From contig NZ_JABSOE010000002.1 of assembly GCF_013618865.1 (NCBI RefSeq), forward strand, positions 62,001 through 126,000: a stretch of 64,000 bases of DNA. The letters are read 5' to 3'. Of the stretch, positions 36,100 to 45,367 are shown piece by piece. How positions within the stretch are numbered: position 1 is the first letter of the stretch; every line of letters starts with the position of its first letter. The DNA is from Phocaeicola faecicola. GTDB taxonomy: Bacteria > Bacteroidota > Bacteroidia > Bacteroidales > Bacteroidaceae. A program made the translations under genes and the position numbers. A model generated the notes under the pieces. The model was not told the origin of the DNA. It made no database searches and worked only from the letters and a program-made list of their open reading frames with translations.

Positions 36100-36840
36100 A
36101 TGGAAAGAATCAAGTTAAGAATAACGGTAGTGACTGCTTTGGCGTTTTTTCTGCTGAAAGGTGCGGACACTTTTGCACAACAGACAGACCCGACTCTGAC
36201 GGGTGCTGTCTTTGCACAGACATCCACACTGAAGAATATCTACAACAAACGTCAGAAGGCACACGAGAAAATCATTGCTGCCGAGACTGCCGTAACGGTT
36301 GCACTCGACAGGGTACACAGTGTGGAGGACAAGATGCTGGAATATCTTTCCAATGCACAGGGTGCCATGCAGAACCTCTATCAGATAAAGCGTGCAGGTG
36401 AACTGGTGGCCACCGAGATACCACGGAACTGTGACCTGCTGCTCAAATCGGTAGGAAGCAACCTGAAGGGAACGGCCATTGCTGCAATCGTCTCGGACGA
36501 GCTGGCCGATGCCGCAACCCAGATGGCTGCGCTTTATCCGTTCATGAAGCAGCTGGTGACTTCCGGAAGCTATGACACAGGCGGTTCTGACGGAGGCAAG
36601 GAGAAGCACAAGGTAAACCTGCTCAGTTCTTCCGAACGGTACTACATAGCAAACGAAGTACTGACCAGACTGGAGGCTGTCAATACCGACCTCTTTATCC
36701 TGGCATGGCAGGTACGCACACTCTCATGGAACGACCTCTGGTTCTCTCTTGACCCGGAAGGATGGGCAAGCGTGATGTCCGGAAAGAACATCATAGGAGG
36801 AATCGTTGCGGACTGGAACCGTGGATTCTCCTACAATTAA
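36100..36840 (+). CDS. Exported conjugation protein, paralogue of the 16321-17067 product
   Basis: A 246-residue protein with a signal peptide (VVTALAFFLLKGADTFAQ). The helical mature part contains IYNKRQKAHEKIIAAETAVTVAL. Its C-terminal motif DPEGWASVMSGKNIIGGIVADWN matches the end of the exported protein in the first operon (DPEGWANVV...KN..G..V.DWN), so the two arose by duplication. Probably a periplasmic part of the transfer apparatus. It lies between cytoplasmic DNA-handling genes, which is unusual. Confidence 0.7.
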   Translation: MERIKLRITVVTALAFFLLKGADTFAQQTDPTLTGAVFAQTSTLKNIYNKRQKAHEKIIAAETAVTVALDRVHSVEDKMLEYLSNAQGAMQNLYQIKRAGELVATEIPRNCDLLLKSVGSNLKGTAIAAIVSDELADAATQMAALYPFMKQLVTSGSYDTGGSDGGKEKHKVNLLSSSERYYIANEVLTRLEAVNTDLFILAWQVRTLSWNDLWFSLDPEGWASVMSGKNIIGGIVADWNRGFSYN

Positions 36841-36866
36841 TTCAAACAATGTAACTTATCAGGAAT

Positions 36867-37412
36867 ATGGATTCAGAAAAGAAGATTATAGGACGCTGTC
36901 CGTTCTGCGGCGGCAACGTGGTGAAGACCTGCAAGGGGTATCGCTGCGAAAACAATACAGGTGAGCATCCTTCTTGTGTGCTCAACATCAATGCCATCAT
37001 CGGCAACCGGAAAATGAATGACGGGGAGATTGCCGAGTTTCTGGAGAAACGCCGAATCCTTCTGGACGGATTCTCCACCAAGGAAGGCAAGACTTTCCCG
37101 ACAGTGCTGGAACTTGCTGATGACGGTGCAGTCAATATGCAGTCTGTTATCGGCAGGTGTCCGCACTGCGGCGGCGAGGTACGTGTGGGAACAAGGGCTT
37201 TCAACTGTTCCAACTACAACAATCAGGAAGCACCGTGTTCATTCGCTATCTGGAGGAATATAGGAGGCCATCAGCTGACACTGGAAGAGGCGAAGGAGCT
37301 TTGTGAAAAGAACATTACTTCATCCGAACTGGAGATGTACCGGGAGGACGGTTCCATTTACCGCAAGCGTCTCGGTCTTGCTCCGGACAAACTTCAAATC
37401 GTAAAGATATGA
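36867..37412 (+). CDS. Zinc-ribbon protein with topoisomerase C-terminal-like repeats
   Basis: A 181-residue protein with two similar halves. Each has a zinc ribbon (CPFCGGNVV...CKGYRCEN near residue 10 and CPHCGGEVRVG...FNCSN near residue 100) followed by a helix-rich tail (KMNDGEIAEFLEKRRI; QLTLEEAKELCEKNI). This is the repeat type found at the C-terminus of topoisomerase III, without the catalytic domain. A DNA- or ssDNA-binding role is likely. Overlaps the next gene by 4 bp. Confidence 0.75.
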   Translation: MDSEKKIIGRCPFCGGNVVKTCKGYRCENNTGEHPSCVLNINAIIGNRKMNDGEIAEFLEKRRILLDGFSTKEGKTFPTVLELADDGAVNMQSVIGRCPHCGGEVRVGTRAFNCSNYNNQEAPCSFAIWRNIGGHQLTLEEAKELCEKNITSSELEMYREDGSIYRKRLGLAPDKLQIVKI

Positions 37413-37954
37413 AACAGGGAAAGAAACTACTGATACTGCCTGCAGTGGCAGTTCTGCTCGGAATGGGAACCGGCTGTTCCGGCAACAGCGGGAATAAGGC
37501 ACAGGATATGGCCAAAAAGGCACTGATGGCTTCGGTGGATAATCCGGAATCCGTAAAGATTGTCGGTATCAGCAAACCGGATTCTGTATTTGGCCGTGAG
37601 TATGTTACTATGAAGGAGAAGATGGCTCTTTCTGTGGCCATGATGAAAATCAGCCGCAGGTTTATGGAGGATACGGATTTTGATAATCCGAATTCAGAAT
37701 GTCACGGGATGTCCGGACAGATGAAACGTCAGATGGATGCCATGACGGCACTCCGCTCTCTGATGGTTACGGAGGAACTGAAGCCTGCTGGTGATGAAGC
37801 CAGTCAGGAACGCAAGCCGTTCAGCGGCTGGAAGGTAAAGATAGAGTATGAAGCTACTGATTCTGACGGACAATCATACCGCTCTGAATACTGGTTCATT
37901 ATGGATAAGGAAGCGCAATGTGTAATCAGGTCATTTGAAATCCCACTGTTATGA
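37409..37954 (+). CDS. Putative lipoprotein at the end of the second operon
   Basis: A 181-residue protein with a lipoprotein signal peptide; the lipobox is LGMGTGC with the lipidated Cys at about residue 23. The mature part is hydrophilic, with a late strand-rich segment (WKVKIEYEATDSDGQSYRSEYWFIMD). Conjugation operons often carry a lipoprotein that serves in entry exclusion or in the outer-membrane channel, but no such family is recognised here. Last gene before a strong terminator. Confidence 0.7.
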   Translation: MKQGKKLLILPAVAVLLGMGTGCSGNSGNKAQDMAKKALMASVDNPESVKIVGISKPDSVFGREYVTMKEKMALSVAMMKISRRFMEDTDFDNPNSECHGMSGQMKRQMDAMTALRSLMVTEELKPAGDEASQERKPFSGWKVKIEYEATDSDGQSYRSEYWFIMDKEAQCVIRSFEIPLL

Positions 37955-37983
37955 AGCTGAAAAGAATTTTATTACCGATATTG

Positions 37984-38017
37984 GCATGGAGTGAGCATCA
38001 ACTCACTCCATGCTTTT
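37984..38017. terminator. Strong hairpin terminator between convergent operons
   Basis: A 12-bp perfect stem (gcatggagtgag 37984-37995 with ctcactccatgc 38002-38013), 6-nt loop and TTTT. It ends the plus-strand operon 30 bp after the lipoprotein stop. The mirrored A run is missing, but the hairpin also lies just past the minus-strand KAP stop (38019) and may serve both directions. Confidence 0.8.
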
Positions 38018-38018
38018 A

Positions 38019-40919
38019 TTAACTCATTCCGTCTCTCTTATTCATCATTTCATATATATCACCTCTTAGCGTAATATATAGTTCACTCTTATCAAATAGT
38101 CTTTTTAATTTATCATTTACTTTTCCACCTCTATTAAGATATTTTTTTATGTATTGCAGTTGATAAAGAAGCTTTATTTCGTTTATAAAACAATTATCAA
38201 TTTTTTCTTGTACATTTCCTTGTCCATCAAATTCAATAGGTCTATAATCATTATTCTTATATAATTCCCAAAAGTTCTTTACCCTTATCGTATATTGGTT
38301 ATCATTCTTACATTTTTTCAGAAACTCCTCAAATTTTCCATAACTTCCAAAAATTGTGATACAGAATGGCTCTGGCGATACTGTATTGAACTCTGGATTA
38401 GATGTTTCTCCTTTACGAATAAACATACTAAAATATCCTTGCGGATTATTTTGAATTTCATGTTTCATTAGATCCAGTGCTTCTTGCCTTAAATAGACAC
38501 GATGTGTTTTAGGATCCGTTTTACTTTGACAATTATAAAATAATGTAAATCCATCTTCCGAAAATTTATTTTGTTCATTTTCAAAATGTTTTAATTGTAT
38601 GTCTGATAAAACAGATAAATCTATCAACAAGTCGTCTATTATGGCTTTATCACCATTCTCAATAGCTTCTTTAAATGATGATAATGCAGAACTTATAATA
38701 GCTGGATGTGTCGTATTAGACAAGAAATCATAAACTATATCATGTTCTTCTTGCCCAATAGGGTGTGGTAATCTCACAGCAAGATTTTTCTTGACCAATA
38801 TAGCCATCAAAAAATTCAATATATCAAAATATTTAATCGTCTTTGAGTTAAAATCCACTACATTATATAAGTGCAACAATGCTTTAAAATGCCTATTATC
38901 TATACTTCTAAGTTGTTGCAGATGAGGTATTATAGCATTATAAATTTCATCCTTCAATCCTCTTACAGTAGATTTCGCCAGTTTCTCTAATAAATTATAA
39001 ATGTCAGTATAGCCAAAAGTTCTATCCTCTCCATTGTTTTTATAAATCTGAGCCAGAAGTATCCCTATTTCATTTTCAAATTCTAATCCATATTTTCTTA
39101 TATATAACTGATTCGCAGATTTAGTCATCTCTTCATCAGTCTTTTCAGCCAAGGAGATAAATTCATCAACTGTAAGAATCTTTTCATCAAGTCTATACAT
39201 AAAATATTTATAATAGTTTCTAAGACTATATATAGCATTTGCCTTATCTCTATCGCTTCTAAATAAATACTCTAATATATCTGACACAATTTCAACATGT
39301 GCATTATCTAAATACTCCTGAAGAGTTTTTTTATAATCTTTATCTAATGAGAACACATAGTCCGACAATTGTAATAATAACAAAGGCCTATTGCACAGAA
39401 CAGTATAAATATCCAAATATCTATATCTTAACAACTCTAGGAAGAATAAATCCTGAAAACAAACTTCTTTTTCTGCACTCTGATCTTTATATGCTTTAGC
39501 TAATAAATAAAAAGAATTATGGAAACGGATAACGTCTCTGATAGTATGTAATACTTGAGTTACTAAATTATTGTCAATTATACTATTGATAGGATTATCA
39601 GGACGATAATAAACCATATTGGTAATCTTAGTATCCTCTTTTTTCAATCCCCATATTGCGTGTACGGTTTCTTGAATACGAGTCAGCAATTCATTACAAA
39701 GAACTCTCTCCTCACTTCTTGGTAATGACATTTCCACATTAAAAAACTTCTCTAAATAACGGTCAGGAGTATTAATTCCATTGTTCTTCAATATTTCACA
39801 TACATAATTCTTGTCATAGGCTACTATAAACTGAATATATGGGAAGTTAGCCGTATTCCTTATCAAACGTAAAACCTCCTTTATTTCTGCTGCATTTAAT
39901 CTGTCTATATCATCTATGAAAACAACAGTCTTATGTTTTGTTCTTTCGAGTATTTCTTTTATAAGCTCGTATGGATTTTTATCTTCATTGAAAATACCAT
40001 GTAATGATTTTCCTATAATCTTTAAAGGTTTTCCAGATTCTTCATCCAATAGCAATTCAACGTATTGATCTATGGTAGATGAGATGTTTGGAATATAGTT
40101 TCTTAGTTCATCACGTAGCATTGCAAAGAATCCCTTTACAATGGAATCTGATGTATCACTTTTCCACGGCTCAAATATAATGACACTTTTGACCGAGTTG
40201 TTTCTTCTATACTGTTCTTTTAGGATATTAATAAAAGTTGTTTTTCCGCTTCCCCAAATACCAGTTATAGAGAATGTAAAACTTCCTTCTTTATAAAAAC
40301 ATGACCCCAAGGTTTTGTATGCAGATTCGCATACAGCCTTCCTTTTATATGAATCCGCTACATTATTTGTCTTTTCAATCTCAAGTTCTGGCTTGGCATT
40401 TTCAGCAGCCTTTTTATGCTTTAATTGATAACAGATATAACATTCCCATAATATAGGAACTATAATAATAAAATTACTCCAAGCTAAATACCTACTATAA
40501 TCACAAATCAATACATAGTCCCATTTTCTGGAGAAAAGACAAATACAATATAGCAAAGTTCCAATTACAACAACTTTACATCTATTCATATTTATCACTT
40601 CCGTTTCCTTGAGATTATGATAATAATATGCAGATATTATTACTGAATAAATGGCAATAATCCACCATGTGTTGTCTTTGATTTGAGATGCAATCGGATC
40701 AACCCATATCTTATTTATCCATGCTGTCCAAAAAGAATCAAAAATAAAGAAAGACAATAATATGGTTATACAACTCAACCATTTTAATGGTGATTTTCCG
40801 ATATTATCCAATAGGTTCTTAAAAGTTATTGTTAAGTATATTCGAATAGCATTCCATAGTTTTTTTAATATTATTCGTAAGTACCTATAATTGGTTAATC
40901 TTTTTATCACTCTTTTCAT
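38019..40919 (-). CDS. Membrane-anchored KAP family P-loop NTPase, tail gene of the BREX operon
   Basis: A 966-residue KAP NTPase. Four membrane helices lie at the N-terminus (about 49-65, 84-101, 115-129, 148-165). The KAP domain follows with Walker A GIWGSGKTT (220-228) and Walker B VVFIDDIDR (332-340). A long helical C-terminal region of about 500 residues probably senses a ligand. Prokaryotic KAP NTPases (related to Kidins220 and PifA) are linked to phage exclusion. It starts 13 bp after the brxL stop with no terminator between, so it is probably transcribed with BREX, though it is not one of the six canonical genes. Confidence 0.85.
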   Translation of the reverse strand: MKRVIKRLTNYRYLRIILKKLWNAIRIYLTITFKNLLDNIGKSPLKWLSCITILLSFFIFDSFWTAWINKIWVDPIASQIKDNTWWIIAIYSVIISAYYYHNLKETEVINMNRCKVVVIGTLLYCICLFSRKWDYVLICDYSRYLAWSNFIIIVPILWECYICYQLKHKKAAENAKPELEIEKTNNVADSYKRKAVCESAYKTLGSCFYKEGSFTFSITGIWGSGKTTFINILKEQYRRNNSVKSVIIFEPWKSDTSDSIVKGFFAMLRDELRNYIPNISSTIDQYVELLLDEESGKPLKIIGKSLHGIFNEDKNPYELIKEILERTKHKTVVFIDDIDRLNAAEIKEVLRLIRNTANFPYIQFIVAYDKNYVCEILKNNGINTPDRYLEKFFNVEMSLPRSEERVLCNELLTRIQETVHAIWGLKKEDTKITNMVYYRPDNPINSIIDNNLVTQVLHTIRDVIRFHNSFYLLAKAYKDQSAEKEVCFQDLFFLELLRYRYLDIYTVLCNRPLLLLQLSDYVFSLDKDYKKTLQEYLDNAHVEIVSDILEYLFRSDRDKANAIYSLRNYYKYFMYRLDEKILTVDEFISLAEKTDEEMTKSANQLYIRKYGLEFENEIGILLAQIYKNNGEDRTFGYTDIYNLLEKLAKSTVRGLKDEIYNAIIPHLQQLRSIDNRHFKALLHLYNVVDFNSKTIKYFDILNFLMAILVKKNLAVRLPHPIGQEEHDIVYDFLSNTTHPAIISSALSSFKEAIENGDKAIIDDLLIDLSVLSDIQLKHFENEQNKFSEDGFTLFYNCQSKTDPKTHRVYLRQEALDLMKHEIQNNPQGYFSMFIRKGETSNPEFNTVSPEPFCITIFGSYGKFEEFLKKCKNDNQYTIRVKNFWELYKNNDYRPIEFDGQGNVQEKIDNCFINEIKLLYQLQYIKKYLNRGGKVNDKLKRLFDKSELYITLRGDIYEMMNKRDGMS

Positions 40920-40932
40920 CTGAACTATACAT

Positions 40933-42969
40933 TTACAACATCATCTTCTGAATAATCATTTGTGTATTGGCATAAAAAGGTACATCAGTCTTGCCCAAAA
41001 CCGTAGTCGGCAAAGTAGAAAGTTCTGCAAGATTATCCATAGGCACAAGTACCGTCTTTGCTCCGTTTTCCGACAGTATAGAAACCTTGTCACTGAAATT
41101 AATAGCACGCTCTATAGCTCCACCGATAGATATATTGCCGATAATACCCAAAGCTGGCTTCAGGTTCTTACTGAATACAGATGAAATGATAGCAGCAAAG
41201 ACCGCTCCACCAATTCCACTCTGTACTGTAGAACCTAATAAGGCTGTTACTTGAACCGTTACATCCATGTTGGCAAACGAACGTTGTTGAGAAAACAACA
41301 TCTTCTCATTCGCCCTCATATAGTTATATGTATTCTTAATATCCTCCTTTACGGAAGCTGAATTCGTTCCGCTGATGTTCAACTTTCCATTACCTGGCAT
41401 TGTGATTACCTCTATCTTTACCAAGGCAACCTTATCCCCATCCGAAGTAGCAGAATAACATGTTCCTGGAGGTAAAGGAGAGTCACCGATCAATCCACTA
41501 CCTCTTTCTTCCGGCACTGGAACAAAAGTCTCTTCCTGTGTTTCCTTATCTATATAAGAGAAATTGGTATCCCAAAACTCCATTCCACCAATGCGTTTCA
41601 ACTGCTCTTTTACCCTTCTACGCATTTCAATTGCCCATTCCAAATAAACTCGTACATCTTCTTTAGTGTACTTTCCATCCGGATGCAACAGTTTTATTAG
41701 TCCTGAAACAGTCTTACGAACCGGTTTCGTATCACGCTGACGCATTTGTGAGCCTAGCGTAAAATACTCATCTATGGCGTTCGTATAATTGTCCTTTCTT
41801 AATGCATGAAGCATTTCACTGAAGAAATCCGTACTGAAACCAAAATGATTAGTAAAATTGGCAGGTGCAAATTTCATGATTTCCCATCCTGGCAAGAAAA
41901 ATCCTATACGGTCAAGAAATGCCGTATCATCCGATATCTTATCAGAAAAAGGACTGAATAAATGACTGGTCTGTAATACTGTTTCTACAGGCTGATTGAT
42001 ATTACCGTTCAGGATAATAGAAGCATTGGCTGATTTCTCACCTGATTTTCCGGCCCTTGAGAAAGAACCCGATTCCATATAGTCCTTCATCAATGGCACT
42101 ACTTCACGGTCTTTAAACAACTCATCAGTCGATTCATCGAAACATACGGCATCCCATTTACCCATTGCTCCGATCTGACCATTGGAATTATTCACAAAAA
42201 GAGAGGCTGCCGTACCTTGTCCTCCCGAAACCAGCATGGAGTATGGCGACAACTCCTTGAACACGTATGATTTACCGGAACTTCTCGGGCCAAGTTCAGC
42301 CATATTAAAATTAGCCTCTACCATAGGAATGAAACGTGAAAGTAGGAGCATCTTCATTCGCTGTGTCATACCTTCCGACTCCGGTTCATAACCACCGCTA
42401 CGCAACAGCACGTTCAACCACTCTTCATTGGTAAAATTCTTTCTGTTGTAGCTTATTCTGGACATATCAAAGTTCGACAACTGGATAGGGCGAACTTTAG
42501 ATACTACAAACGGATACAGCTTACTGCCAATAGCCATAGTAGAATCATATGTTATATCCACGATAGCCCATATTCCACCCATCATCATCTTTTCATGTTC
42601 CGTCACAATCCTGTCATCAATATTTGCATCTCGAATATTCAGATTTGAAAGTTCTGCCCAATATTTATCCTTAGAAGCATCCAAACGGACAGAAATCTTA
42701 TCTATCACTTTGTAAGTACCTTCTTCCCTTATTTTTGCCTGTATCAGATTAGCTTCATCCGGATTGACATAATGTTTACGGAGAACATTTTTCACATTCT
42801 CAACTCCTTCCTTAATTTTCTGTTCGTCATCCGTACTGCATGAATTGGCAAGTAAATATTCCAACACAAAAACCGGTACATTCGCACCACCTTTTACAGA
42901 ACGAACCACGTCTTTCCGAACTACATAGCCCTGAAACTGGTCCAATAATTTTTTATCTAATTCCAACAT
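40933..42969 (-). CDS. brxL: BREX protein BrxL (Lon-like AAA+ ATPase)
   Basis: A 678-residue BrxL. It opens LDKKLLDQFQGYVVRKDVV, typical of the family. The AAA+ core has Walker A GPRSSGKS near residues 226-233 and CFDESTDELF as Walker B. A Lon-protease-like C-terminal domain follows (QSGIGGAVFAA, SIGGAIERAINF, GAKTVLVPMDN), in which the usual GGxKEK lysine is not evident, consistent with BrxL not being a typical protease. It is required for phage restriction in type 1 BREX. Last canonical gene, 11 bp after pglZ. Confidence 0.93.
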   Translation of the reverse strand: MLELDKKLLDQFQGYVVRKDVVRSVKGGANVPVFVLEYLLANSCSTDDEQKIKEGVENVKNVLRKHYVNPDEANLIQAKIREEGTYKVIDKISVRLDASKDKYWAELSNLNIRDANIDDRIVTEHEKMMMGGIWAIVDITYDSTMAIGSKLYPFVVSKVRPIQLSNFDMSRISYNRKNFTNEEWLNVLLRSGGYEPESEGMTQRMKMLLLSRFIPMVEANFNMAELGPRSSGKSYVFKELSPYSMLVSGGQGTAASLFVNNSNGQIGAMGKWDAVCFDESTDELFKDREVVPLMKDYMESGSFSRAGKSGEKSANASIILNGNINQPVETVLQTSHLFSPFSDKISDDTAFLDRIGFFLPGWEIMKFAPANFTNHFGFSTDFFSEMLHALRKDNYTNAIDEYFTLGSQMRQRDTKPVRKTVSGLIKLLHPDGKYTKEDVRVYLEWAIEMRRRVKEQLKRIGGMEFWDTNFSYIDKETQEETFVPVPEERGSGLIGDSPLPPGTCYSATSDGDKVALVKIEVITMPGNGKLNISGTNSASVKEDIKNTYNYMRANEKMLFSQQRSFANMDVTVQVTALLGSTVQSGIGGAVFAAIISSVFSKNLKPALGIIGNISIGGAIERAINFSDKVSILSENGAKTVLVPMDNLAELSTLPTTVLGKTDVPFYANTQMIIQKMML

Positions 42970-42980
42970 AATACCATCTT

Positions 42981-45176
42981 TTAAAATAAGTCATCCAGGT
43001 CTCGTGACACTGATTTTTTCACTTCACAGAAATCCACTTGCTGCTGTGTCTGAATATCCACAACCACTACTTTCACATTTCCAGTTGCTACCAATGCAAA
43101 TTCAGCTTCCTGCACAGATGAAGGAGTCATTCTATATACCGAAGACGTACTCAGCAAAGCTCCATTTCCATAAATCTGAATCACCACTTTTCTTTCTGCC
43201 TTAAACAAAGTATTCTCTACACTTTCAGCCTTCAGTTTAACCGTAAAATAAGTTCCTGTAACATTCTGCAAAGCTGATTTGTTTACGATGGATACTCCTA
43301 AAGACTCCTGATTTTCATTTGCAAACTCATAAGCCGGAATAATACATTCCTGAGGAGTAAATCCACCATGTGCGTAACCGTAAGCACCTTTTGAAACGAA
43401 CGGTTTGTCCGACTTAGCATAATACTGATATTGACTCTCCTTATACTTCTGGCTTCGAATGATTATATTTTCATTATCCAAAGTATCATTTGCCAGACAG
43501 AACCTTTCCTCCGATTTGATTATATCTCCATCCGGAACCGGAATTTTATCCGCTTCATCCAATATACCGGTTATCACAAATCCATGATCGGCTGTAAGAT
43601 ACACTTTACCATAACCCATACTAAAGAGTTCATTTATTTTTTCCGAGACAAAGGCCTCGTATGCATTTATATCTTTCAATCCAGCCAGTTGTTTCTTTTC
43701 GCCAACCTGGTCTATATCACCGAACATCAATACTAACTTATTTGCCGTTACTCCACTGTTGAGTTTTTCCAGTTGGATAACCTCAACATCAGGGATTAAG
43801 GTCTTCAGGTTATTATATCTTGTTTGGGCTACATCTTCTACTTCCGCACAACCGAAAAGCGAACTCATGCCATTCTCCGTTACAGATGGCAATTCAGCAA
43901 AAGCCACATCCTTCTTTCCCTTAACCTTAATCTTATCAGCTATGGATTCTGCTATTTCTAGTCTCAACCCGTCACAAACTATTACCGCTATCCGTCCGTT
44001 TCCGGAAAGTTTATCAGCTATAAAGTTTCTTTGAGTTGGTTTATATCCATCTATAAGCCCAAACCAACGGTCAAGCAATTCTTTATTATATTGTTCGTAT
44101 CTGTATTGATAAGGACGCAATAGTTTTTCTTCCTGAAGCCATGCCACATACAGATGTCTTATGGCTGAATCCAAAGGAGCAAAGTGCGATTGATAATAGT
44201 TCGCCAGTTGAGAAACGGTATTGATTTCATAAAGCTTCTCATTCTTGAAGTCAAGCAATACCTTTACATCCTTCAGCCACTCAGCCTTATATGCTTCTGC
44301 TTTCTTACTTTTAGTTCGATTGTAGACATATTTCTGGAACCCGATAATATATTCATTGTTCTCCAGTGCGGCACTTAGTTGCTTGAAATACAGTCTGTCC
44401 AATTCCATAAGACAATGGTCCGGATGAGTATCCAATACAGATACACCTTGAGGCATCTTGTATTTCTCGATATAATTCAGTAAAGGCTCCCTCATTGAAT
44501 TACTGTCCACACACTTATAATAGATTTTCAGAAGTCTGTCTGACATGTTATTATGAATCAGTCCATCAAATATCGTATCAGCCACCGACTGTGCCAACAC
44601 TTCTACATGCTGCTTTGTCTGTGGCTTTGAGATAAGGCTATAAACTTCCGACTCAAAGATCTTCCAGACATCTCCATCCATATTCTTTTTAATTTCTTTA
44701 GGATGATGCAGCAAGTCTATTACCAGTCCGTCAGTATCCAGTGGTTTGATTATTCCCTTACTTACCCCATGCCACCAATTCAAGTCCTTTCCCTTGCTCA
44801 ATTTGGCAGCCATCAGAAGTTCCTGCTTTCCTAATTCTGTATTTTCCTTTATACCTTCAAACAGATGTTTTCTGATATAAGCCTCCATATCGTCCAGTAC
44901 AATACAGCCATTAGTCTCTGCATACTCCAACAGAAAGCATAAGGAATCCGGTGTATTCTGCTTATAGAATACCACCTTCTTGTCTATACAGTCTTTTTCA
45001 GCCTTGTATCTTGCCTCTATTTCGTCTATTTCCTCATTGCCAGTATTGATCACCACTACATCCAAAGGCAAATAATCCAACAGGAATCTGCCTTCTCCTA
45101 AAGCATCAGTCACCACCACACGGTCATGTACAGCCAATACTTTATTTATATCGTTTTGAAACCATCTATCAATCAT
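42981..45176 (-). CDS. pglZ: BREX alkaline phosphatase-fold protein PglZ
   Basis: A 731-residue PglZ family protein. The phosphatase-like metal-site motifs are visible as IAVIVCDGLRLEIAESI (around residue 400) and KVYLTADHGFV (around residue 525), with the N-terminal BREX-1 region DVVVINTGNEEIDE. PglZ is a core BREX protein found in all BREX types. A gap of 191 bp with repeated motifs separates it from the upstream AlbA_2 gene, so it may have its own regulation. Confidence 0.93.
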   Translation of the reverse strand: MIDRWFQNDINKVLAVHDRVVVTDALGEGRFLLDYLPLDVVVINTGNEEIDEIEARYKAEKDCIDKKVVFYKQNTPDSLCFLLEYAETNGCIVLDDMEAYIRKHLFEGIKENTELGKQELLMAAKLSKGKDLNWWHGVSKGIIKPLDTDGLVIDLLHHPKEIKKNMDGDVWKIFESEVYSLISKPQTKQHVEVLAQSVADTIFDGLIHNNMSDRLLKIYYKCVDSNSMREPLLNYIEKYKMPQGVSVLDTHPDHCLMELDRLYFKQLSAALENNEYIIGFQKYVYNRTKSKKAEAYKAEWLKDVKVLLDFKNEKLYEINTVSQLANYYQSHFAPLDSAIRHLYVAWLQEEKLLRPYQYRYEQYNKELLDRWFGLIDGYKPTQRNFIADKLSGNGRIAVIVCDGLRLEIAESIADKIKVKGKKDVAFAELPSVTENGMSSLFGCAEVEDVAQTRYNNLKTLIPDVEVIQLEKLNSGVTANKLVLMFGDIDQVGEKKQLAGLKDINAYEAFVSEKINELFSMGYGKVYLTADHGFVITGILDEADKIPVPDGDIIKSEERFCLANDTLDNENIIIRSQKYKESQYQYYAKSDKPFVSKGAYGYAHGGFTPQECIIPAYEFANENQESLGVSIVNKSALQNVTGTYFTVKLKAESVENTLFKAERKVVIQIYGNGALLSTSSVYRMTPSSVQEAEFALVATGNVKVVVVDIQTQQQVDFCEVKKSVSRDLDDLF

Positions 45177-45292
45177 GATTTTCTATGTTTAAAGCTTTAT
45201 CTCTTTCATTTCTCTCTTTCAAAATCGATTTTCTCTCTTTTTTATTACCGATTTTAGAAATGATTAAATATCTAATTATCAGAATATTAGCA

Positions 45293-45365
45293 ATTCTCAT
45301 TTCCATTTCTCATTTCCAAATCGGATTTTATCAGTTCTTCTATTCCTGATTTTGGAAATGAGAAT
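45293..45365. repeat. Direct and inverted repeats between the AlbA_2 gene and pglZ
   Basis: The word attctcatttcca (45293-45305) is followed by tttctcatttccaaa (45306-45320) and, inverted, tttggaaatgagaat (45351-45365). The last two can pair over 14 of 15 bases with a 30-nt loop. The region lies just after the AlbA_2 stop and before pglZ on the transcribed strand. It could be an RNA switch point or a protein binding site. The rest of the 191-bp gap shows no gene. Confidence 0.55.
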
Positions 45366-45367
45366 CA

